Source: Ornithodoros turicata
Lineage: Eukaryota > Arthropoda > Arachnida > Ixodida > Argasidae
NCBI RefSeq assembly: GCF_037126465.1
Contig: NW_026999404.1
Location: 1,273,000 to 1,336,999 of the forward strand
DNA: 64,000 nucleotides
Reading direction: 5' to 3'
Of the stretch, positions 34,197 through 64,000 are shown one piece after another. Positions within the stretch are counted from its first letter, which is position 1, and each line of letters starts with the position of its first letter. A program made the position numbers and the translations under genes. Under the pieces are notes generated by a model that was given only the letters and a program-made list of their open reading frames with translations, made no database searches and was not told the DNA's origin.

Positions 34197-34561
34197 GCAT
34201 GCCGCCCCAGCTATGCCGCCTCCGCCCGCGACTCTCCACACCGAGATCTCGTCCAACGCGAGAGCTCCTAAGACCGCATCTGACAAGATGACGAACGACA
34301 GCGATGTCGAGTTATTGACTGTAGTGAAAGCTCCCGTTCTCATATCTGGAAGTGTCCATGCAAGTTTCCTTTTTTAAGGTTGCCGTGTGTATATTTGCAG
34401 ATATATGTACTTGTAAATATAACTTGCACTCCGTGTCTGCTCGTGTGTGATTTTCGTTCAAATGTCCCTTGGAGGCCGGAATCATTTGTTACAGGGCAAT
34501 ACTATTCCAAGGAGGGGTCTACCATTCTATGTGAACGAGAACAGCAAGTTGGGCTAGTTGG
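34197..34561. other. Region 5' of RNase T2 R2
   Basis: GC-rich upstream stretch, probably 5' UTR and promoter. No TATA box could be supported. Confidence 0.3.
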
Positions 34562-34563
34562 TA

Positions 34564-34778
34564 CGGCTTGGGACAAAAGTTTACGGAACACCGGGGTGTC
34601 ACATTTCTTCATGGGAGCGACACCATTCCAGAAAGCAGGAGCGGGCACACATACTGACAGATGGATAGAATAGCCAGTCACCTGTTTCTTATTCGATTTC
34701 TCTCTTATGTATAGCAGGAGGCTGCTCCAATAAAGAAATACGGCAGTACCGTGTTCCGTAAACTTTTGTCCCAAGCTG
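34564..34778. mobile_element. Tc1/mariner-type MITE, 215 bp
   Basis: Inverted ends CGGCTTGGGACAAAAGTTTA / complement, about 28 bp, flanked by TA (34562-34563 and 34779-34780). No coding capacity. The GACAAAAGTTTACGGAAC core of the ends is shared with the element at 11900-12851. Confidence 0.85.
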
Positions 34779-35104
34779 TACGTACTAAACAACACGGTAG
34801 CCCGCCAAACAGTATATACGAGGAACAGGAACGACGAGAAGGGGACAAGCGCACATTCTGTGTGTCATACCATACATACCGTACGAGATACCATATGTGG
34901 CATTTGCCAGATGGATGTCGGCACAGTTCCCACTGAAGTTGGCCCAGGCGATTCACGCTAACCTCCTTCCCGCTGTCTTTCTTTATCTGTCCACGTCTAT
35001 ACGCCGCTTATAGTCACGGTTGCTTCGCTACGCTAACATTTTTTTTTTAAAGGAAGGCCTAAACCATCAATTCCGCAAAGTGTTTCAATTTCACTTTATA
35101 GGAC

Positions 35105-35340
35105 ATTCTAGGGGCCGCGTGGCTCAGGACCTTACAGGACCTATAGGACCTACAGGGTCTATGTGTTATAGTATGGGTACCCATAAGATCCTATACATGA
35201 ACCCATTTGAGGCCTGTAGGTCGGAGCACGTGGGAAAGTCTATGGGTACCTGAGGGGCCCATAGGAATCCACTGCTACCCACAGCACCCCATTGAAACCT
35301 ATAGGAAATCTTTATGGGTATTTGGACCAGCTCATATGAG
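35105..35340. repeat. Cryptic short-motif repeat (CCTATAGG / GGGTACC)
   Basis: Many degenerate copies of CCTATAGGA, TATGGGTACC and their complements within 235 bp, with no fixed period. Confidence 0.5.
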
Positions 35341-35440
35341 CTTTTGCGAAATCAACATTACAGGCGCACGAAACGCAGGCTTTGGGCTCACTCGCTGTGG
35401 CAATAGCGCTTTTGTTTTTCTTCTTCTGCTTGCGAACAAT

Positions 35441-35492
35441 GGTGAGTTTTAGTATATCGTACGCAAAGGCGATAGCGTACGATATACTAAAG
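35441..35492. repeat. Short hairpin, about 22-bp stem
   Basis: GGTGAGTTTTAGTATATCGT and its near-complement, separated by about 10 nt (AAAGGCGATA), with one mismatch. Confidence 0.75.
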
Positions 35493-36059
35493 CTCACTAA
35501 TGTTTAACTCTCTCGTTCCTGACACTATATCAATCAGTATCTTTTGCTTGCCTGCACTCACGAATTTTATTCCAATATCGGACCAGAAAGTAATTTTAAT
35601 GCAACGCTTTATAATGTAGGCAGTAATGACATTTTATTTCCCTCATAAATTCGACGGATGAAAAACGTGAGTCCCGCTGCGACAGATGCCTTCCAGTGAA
35701 TCCAGTCATGCTTCCAGTCAACGACGCCGACAGTGCTCTCCGTGCGGGAGGCCGGAAGAAAACAAGAACGTCACGCAACTTCCGTTGACCTCCTGATTGG
35801 CCGAGGATGTGCGGCATCCGCCAGAAATCGTGCCCTACGCGGTCGACGAAAAGCGGAAAGAGACTTTTCCCGAGAGTTTACCGCGCCGCGCTCGTGTTTC
35901 CGCGCACATTCTCCGCACGTGGCTACACGTCTTTTTCTTCAAGCTTTTTCTTCTTCCATATAATCTATTCAAAAGTACTAACTTACTCTTGCTTTAGGAA
36001 AGACGTATCGACTACTAATAGAGAGTGCTAGTAGGCCGTTCGTAACGTCATACGGTCGA

Positions 36060-36345
36060 TCGGTCGGGCGCTGCGTAGTGGAGCGGTCGGAGTCAAGCAA
36101 GAAAACGCTTTCCGGAACCAGAGAAAGAAACCGCTACGGTACACGTGACGTCCTTTTCAAAAATTGGAAAGAGAGAGAGAGAGATAGGTAGAGTTCAGTG
36201 ATTACATTGCCTCCGCAGACATTCTGTTTTCTCTGTTCTATATTTGACAAAAGATGGCACGACATCCGTAGCTGTTTCTTTCTCCGGTTCCGGAGACGCT
36301 CTCTGGACGGTTGCTTGCCACTCCACTACGCAGCCACCGGCTGAT
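36060..36345. repeat. Imperfect inverted repeat
   Basis: GCTGCGTAGTGGAGCGGTCG and CTTTCCGGAACCAGAGAAAG recur inverted at about 36255-36340. The spacer contains a GA-rich tract at 36168-36186. Confidence 0.55.
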
Positions 36346-36891
36346 AGCCCGCTGCAGAGCGCGCGGTCCCCGAAATCTCTCTATTGGCAGCGTGCATCAC
36401 TCAGAATCTTATCGGTTGATTGGTGCGGTACTTCGGAAACCCCGTTATCGAAGGTTCGGCCCATACCTTCTGATTATTCTCCTACAAACATTTCGTTCTT
36501 TGGACAATTTGTTTAACTATTCGAGATAAAGGAAGGCCTTATGAGGTAACGTATAAGGTCTCCTGTGCATGGTTGTTCCTCGTGTGTGTTGTTGCCTGTT
36601 TTGCTTAGACCCAGGCTTCAAGTATGATGGGGTGTGTAAGGTTCTGTATCCAAATACAGCCAGAGACACTAACGAGCAGGTGATGCTGATGGCAATACAC
36701 GGGCTAATGATGTCAAGGGCAGCTAGAGGAAAGACCTGATTGCCGTGACGTGCTCATTAGAAGTCCCGCCAATTACAGCCGTGCTTTCAGCGGCAGTAAC
36801 CATGGAAACGAGCCGCAAGCAGCCACACAAGCAGTCAGTCGCAGCCACAGACCCCTGTTTGAAATTCTCTGCGGCGATTGGCCCAGTGATC

Positions 36892-37030
36892 AGCGTGGCT
36901 CGCCATGTCGAGACTGGGAGGTACCCGGGTTCGAATCCCGATGCCGGCTGTGTTGTCTGGGGTTTGTCCTGGATTTTCTTCAGACATATGTCGGCACAGT
37001 TACCTTAGAAGTCTGCCCAGGACGTACATA
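36892..37030 (+). repeat. tRNA-derived SINE, family B, internal deletion in head
   Basis: GCGTGGCTC joins straight to GCCATGTCGAGACTGGGAGG, lacking about 20 nt of the head seen at 18983. It then has GGGTTCGAATCCC and the shared body TATGTCGGCACAGTTACCTT. Confidence 0.65.
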
Positions 37031-37450
37031 CGACGTACGAGAGCCTCGTGCATATTTTTAGGGGTTGGATTCTCGGCGATTGAGCATTTAGCAACAAGAA
37101 AGGGACAAGAAAATGTTGCAGGCTACACCACTATACGGGAAACGAACCAGCAAGCAACAATCGCAACGCGGATGTTCCTTGGCATACGAAGAGCAAACAT
37201 GGGCGTTTAGGATTTTAGCCGACATGAAAAACATTATGCTTACCATGTTGTCAGCGAAGCTGCTACGCTCAGCAACAGCAACTGAAACGCACGGCGCCCC
37301 ATATTCATTTCCCTTCACGCAAGTGCTCGCCTATGCGATGTTTCAAAAGCCGCTTGGAAACTCACGTGCAAATGTGTGGAGAGTCATGTGTTGTCTTATC
37401 ATCCCACATAAGTCAGCTGATTCGTGCGTTATCTTTGAATACTGCGCGCA

Positions 37451-37605
37451 ACCCCAAGCAGCACAATGTACTGAAACTCGAGTGCAATAGGGGTGGGCGG
37501 TATGTGTCTTATCAGTGTTCCTTAGTTTCACGCGTCTGTTCAAGGCCTTCCATCTACTCGTCCACCCCTATTGCACTCGACTTTCGGTACATTGTGCTGC
37601 TTGGG
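37451..37605. repeat. Inverted repeat, 50-bp arms
   Basis: CCCAAGCAGCACAATGTACT..GAGTGCAATAGGGGTGG at 37451-37500 is repeated inverted at 37556-37605. The loop is about 55 bp. Confidence 0.75.
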
Positions 37606-39127
37606 ACGGAGTGATGTACACGCGGTATAGATAAGGCAAACAGGAAGACGCGATCGCGATGGCGTGTGTGTGATTGTCTTGTCTGGCGGTTCCTCCAGAT
37701 TCCCTTTATCTCGGCAAGCATCTTCAGCAAGCTTCGGCACTTGACCGTATGTGAACTACGACAGAGTGTCTCGTCTGTGTTCGGGCAGCACACAGCCCGA
37801 ACGCATTCATTGGCTGTTCGTTCTCTTTCAACGGATAGCTGGGTCCGTTCCGTGAAACGGCACGTCATATCCTTGCTCGTTTGTAATCCAGGATGCATCG
37901 TAACGGAACTACTGTGGGTGCGCACGTGGTTCAACGTGCTAATCTCTTAGCGTGATTGACTGCCAAGGTCACGTGCTCTCTGACGTCGCAGCGTATCAGG
38001 TGGAGCTGTCTATCTGTAGTATGCGCTCGACATCAAAAAGAACATAGGAGATTTATCGTAACTGAAAATTAAACTGACACATCTTATGTGTAAATCTGTC
38101 CCTATAGCTTTATCACATTAATTTAGAAGACGAAGTTGCAGAAGCTTGTTTGCTGTTCATGAGGATGGGGGAAGACCGTTTCACAACGACCTCATTCGAG
38201 TGAACCCGCTTTGGAAAATAATTATAAAACTGTGATTATGCGTCCGAAATTACGACGAATTCTGCAAAATAACCCTAATGACATTTTTAAACTCAAGTGT
38301 CTCATTCGATGTCACACTCTTCTCATTTGCGAAGTAACCTAGATAGCCTAGACCTCTGTTTATAACATTGTTTGGTGTCAACTGTTCTGCAAGCACAACA
38401 CGGGCTTTTTGTTAATTTCACCCATCTCGACAGGCTAACTGAAAGGCGCGCTTTTTTAAGTGTCTTTTGCTTGTCTGACGCAATTCTAAGTTTTCATATC
38501 AAGCGTGACCATTACTGAACTAGCATTATGCTGGCCACTACAAGCGCTTTGTCCTGTCGTTCCTTTGGTATCTACGATGCTGCTCAACGCCACTAGAAAA
38601 GCGTTTTGAGTGTTCTTTCTGCTCTTACTTCAGCAGCGGTTCAAAAGAATTGAGGTAAGTCAAGAATGTTGGTGACAATGGTGGGTGGCGTCACCTAATG
38701 TGTCACTTCATGTCTATTGAACAAACGCGATCGAAGAAAGGACAAGTCGCAATTTCATACACTTTCGACACGTTAGCGGTTGGCATTTGCCTTACTGTAA
38801 ACTCACTCAAGTTCGTGGTATATGCTGGTTTATTCTATTCACTATACAAGTTCCCAGGAAACTTCAGGTTTGTGTTGTGTTTGTCTGTTTGTATGTTCAG
38901 CCTGAGAACAATTACTGCCCATCACATACAAGCGATGCATGCGGTACAATTCACCATTCAATGAATAGTGAATGTAGTATGAATTGAGCTTGTGATGTCA
39001 GCAGACGCCTGCGTGTGAGCTGATACAAAAATAAGACGGCTTCTTGTATACTTCCTTGAGACACAAAGGGGAAGACAACATACGGGCTGAAGCAATTTCC
39101 TTCAGTGTTCGAAAAACTGATATCAGC
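37606..39127. other. Upstream region of RNase T2 R3
   Basis: No gene or clear repeat was recognised. Promoter elements cannot be assigned. Confidence 0.3.
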
Positions 39128-61683
<22,556 letters not shown>

Positions 61684-61777
61684 TTCAAATTGTTTACACA
61701 GAGCGACAATGACGTCATGACTTTCTGGCACCTTCACAACAAAACCGCGTGGAAGACACATTTAGGAGTGCAATAAC

Positions 61778-61783
61778 AATAAA
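61778..61783 (+). promoter_or_regulatory. Poly(A) signal of RNase T2 R3
   Basis: AATAAA about 95 nt after the stop codon of R3. Confidence 0.55.
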
Positions 61784-62070
61784 GCCAAGACTAAAAAAAA
61801 TAATGATTTCCCAACTGTTTTAACGAATAGATTAGCGTCCGACGGTGCGTGACGTCAGTGTTACACAAACGATGGTATGGAGTGTACAACAAAAACCTGC
61901 TGCTTTTATTGTAGCTAGCCATTTTTTGTTTTACTAAGTGATCCGGAGTAGCCGGCTGTAATGAGTGCCTATTTCTCCATTTTTTTCTTTTCTTCTCAAC
62001 ATAACTCAACTCAACCTGTTGATTGCTGCCGGCGACGATGACAACCTTTTGTTTCAGGGAACATACTAGC

Positions 62071-62176
62071 ATGAGAGAACTGATGTTCTGAGGCTGGAAC
62101 GACATAGAAACGGCAATCCAGAAGATGTGGGTTCGACTCCTACAGCTGGCTAACCTTAAGTGACTTTCATCTTTCA
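62071..62176 (+). repeat. SINE family A, rearranged copy
   Basis: An inverted tail piece (ATGAGAGAACTGATGTTCTG..) is joined directly to a plus-strand head piece (ATCCAGAAGATGTGGGTTCG..GACTTTCATCTTTC). Confidence 0.6.
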
Positions 62177-63558
62177 ACATACTAGCAGACGTGCATGCGC
62201 GGGAAGCATATTGTGCATTATCTCCCAATGCATGGGACCTCTCCACTGGCACTGGTGAACACAGAATCGGTGTACTGGACCTCCACCTACGCAGGGCCCC
62301 CACCTTCGCAACTTCCGTTTCTTTTTTTTTTTTTTTTTTCTTCTTTTTCACAGTGGCAGCTGTTAACGGGAAGGTTCCAGGAGGTCGCCGTGTCCGTATG
62401 CCAAAATCCTCCTCGTCTATTCGCCGGACAACAGAGTGACAGCTGGACGCGCAGGTGTGGAAAGGGCAAGCCGCGCTACAGAGCGGAATCTGCTTGCGAG
62501 GCAGGGGAATCAAAAGGAAGCACACGTTAGGTGTAGTTTTAACACATTGGAAGCGTTCCACGGAAACGAAACAAAAACCAAAAAGCTTTCAAATGCAAGA
62601 CCAGCGACAGGATGTCAGCCACTGCAAAGGAATCGGGTGCTTGGCGTACCCTGTTTGCGGAACTGTTATCGGAAACACGTTTCAATCTGCTAAGCCTCTT
62701 GTAATCCTTCTAAACCCTCCAACTGAACTGAATCCGTGTACCTCTCAGTCTCGACGTGACGGCCAGCACGTTAACCACTGAGCCACGCGAGCTGGTAAGT
62801 GTGGATTGGGCGCCTGGACTATGCCCTTGTGGTTGACCGTGGACAACGACGACCAAGGCGAGCAGTTTCACCACCACCACCACCGAGGATGACCACACGC
62901 CTGGAGCATCAGTTCTGCCAGTTCTAGCGGCACCGTCCTGGGCCACGGTCATCTGCCCGCTCCATTCCGTCATCGCCTGTGAGCACTCTTGTAGAGGAAC
63001 GCCATCTCCTTCACTGTGGAGTCATTGTAAAACGCCCAATAAAATAGATACCCCCCCCCCCTCACGGTAACTGTCATGTGGTACACATGACAATTTATGA
63101 GCTGTCATAGCTCACAATAAGGTATGAAAAAATAGACTGAGGACTAGGTTGAGGCATCGTTGCTGTTACACCATATTGCAAGCCGTCTCGAATCACGCGA
63201 TGTGATGTCACGGAACAGTCATAACGCTCTTGTGTTCAAAATAAAGCGCTGTGCGATTGTCCCACGAATCCCGCTGGAATTCGCATCGGAGTTCCTCTTG
63301 GCTACCGGCTTGCTCCAGACGCTGTAGGGTCCTCCCCGTGCATCTCAAGGACCATTGGCGCTTCTTTCATGTGCTTCTTCCTTTTGTGTGACGTAGCGTT
63401 GCGCAACCAGAGGACGGGAGTTCAAGAGTTTTACTTGCACATAACTTCATTTTCATATTTCACATCTCATGCTTCTCGTGTAATGGGGTACTGTACTTCT
63501 CTCAAGCGGCACCCCAGGCCATAGTCATGATTTAGTTGTTGTTGTTGTTGTTCGCATT
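62177..63558. other. Intergenic 3' of RNase T2 R3
   Basis: Contains a T-run at 62321-62345, a SINE B head at 62731, a C-run at 63051-63060 and a short palindrome TGTCATGTGGTACACATGAC near 63073. No gene could be supported. Confidence 0.35.
62731..62794 (-). repeat. SINE family B, head fragment
   Basis: Minus strand: AGCTCGCGTGGCTCAGTGGT..GCGTGCTGGCC..CGAGACTGAGAGG. It is truncated at the B box. Confidence 0.6.
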
Positions 63559-63698
63559 ACATAATTAAACTTGGAGTACATGATATTCACATTAGGAGGT
63601 GGCAAAAACCTAATAAGAACAAATGCTGTTGACCGCGTGATTCTAGGTGGCGTAGTTTTTTTATTATAATTCAATGACACGTTTTCTGGGACACCCTG
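63559..63698. repeat. Solo arm of the CAGGGTG fold-back family
   Basis: ATAATTAAACTTGGAGTAC..GGAGGTGGCAAAAACCTAAT..TTCTGGGACACCCTG equals the right arm of 60591-61469. It follows a (GTT)n run. Confidence 0.75.
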
Positions 63699-64000
63699 TA
63701 TATCCGATATACATTCGATATTCGACTTCGACGTGGACGTTTCAGCGGGCAAAACGACGACGTTCCTAGAAAACATGTCTCATCAACTAGATCTCACGCT
63801 ACGCACCGATGTCCGCCAACGCCACCACCAGACACGGATCGTGCATAGACTTGGCCATTGAAAACACGAACTTCGTTCAAGACAGCGCTCATCAACCGTT
63901 TCAACGGTCACAAAGCAGTGGTCCTCACACTGAAATAAACTTTGTGTACACACGTTAATGCGTCCACACTCAACCACACATGGTTAACACTGGAATGCGC

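Noticed and set aside
61791..62561. 256-codon minus-strand open frame as a gene
   Set aside because: It runs through a poly-T/poly-Lys tract and SINE pieces and has no motif.

Overview
This is nuclear DNA of an arthropod, most likely a tick (Ixodida). The genes are spliced with GT..AG introns and the sequence is dense with transposable elements. It carries tRNA-derived SINEs, one of which resembles the tick Ruka-type SINE, an intronless M13 peptidase gene of the kind expanded in ticks, and many fold-back DNA elements. Nothing in it looks bacterial, so operons, RBSs and CRISPR do not apply.

Genes. (1) Three RNase T2 genes share exon lengths and intron phases. R1 (+, 410-2784) lacks its 5' end. 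R2 (-, 30169-34196) has all catalytic motifs but a +1 shift in its last exon. R3 (+, 39128-61683) has nine exons over 22.5 kb with large, transposon-filled introns. (2) A neprilysin-like M13 ectopeptidase (-, 4802-7108) is a single open frame of 768 aa that has lost the HExxH zinc site, so it is probably a pseudoenzyme. (3) Two tandem copies of a compact MAST-like AGC kinase (-, 9131-15442 and 19662-27716), 14 coding exons each with matching internal exon lengths, encode DUF1908-like, kinase, AGC tail and two PDZ-like domains. Both have DFD in place of DFG.

Mobile DNA. Seven 239-243 bp units in tandem (58509-60193), flanked by an 11-bp direct repeat, sit in the last intron of R3. Each unit carries a type I hammerhead ribozyme motif on the minus strand, as in metazoan retrozymes and Penelope-like elements. 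Two diverged relatives lie head to head at 26.0-26.3 kb, inside an intron of MAST copy B, and the minus-strand one is in sense orientation with that gene. Compensatory changes between the array and the intronic copy preserve two helices of stem I. A GIY-YIG endonuclease fragment of Penelope type lies at 17.85-18.12 kb. Also present are a family of fold-back elements ending in TACAGGG/CCCTGTA, two Tc1/mariner-type elements, three non-LTR retrotransposon fragments, at least four SINE families, a 145-bp near-perfect palindrome and a 160-bp (AAT)n microsatellite.

Layout. 0-2.8 kb RNase T2 R1; 4.8-7.1 kb M13; 7.2-8.1 kb fold-back; 9.1-15.4 kb MAST A; 15.4-19.6 kb intergenic with palindrome and Penelope fragment; 19.7-27.7 kb MAST B; 30.2-34.2 kb RNase T2 R2; 39.1-61.7 kb RNase T2 R3; 61.8-64 kb intergenic. 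All splice models were built by eye from frame, splice sites and agreement between paralogues. No alignment or database search was run.
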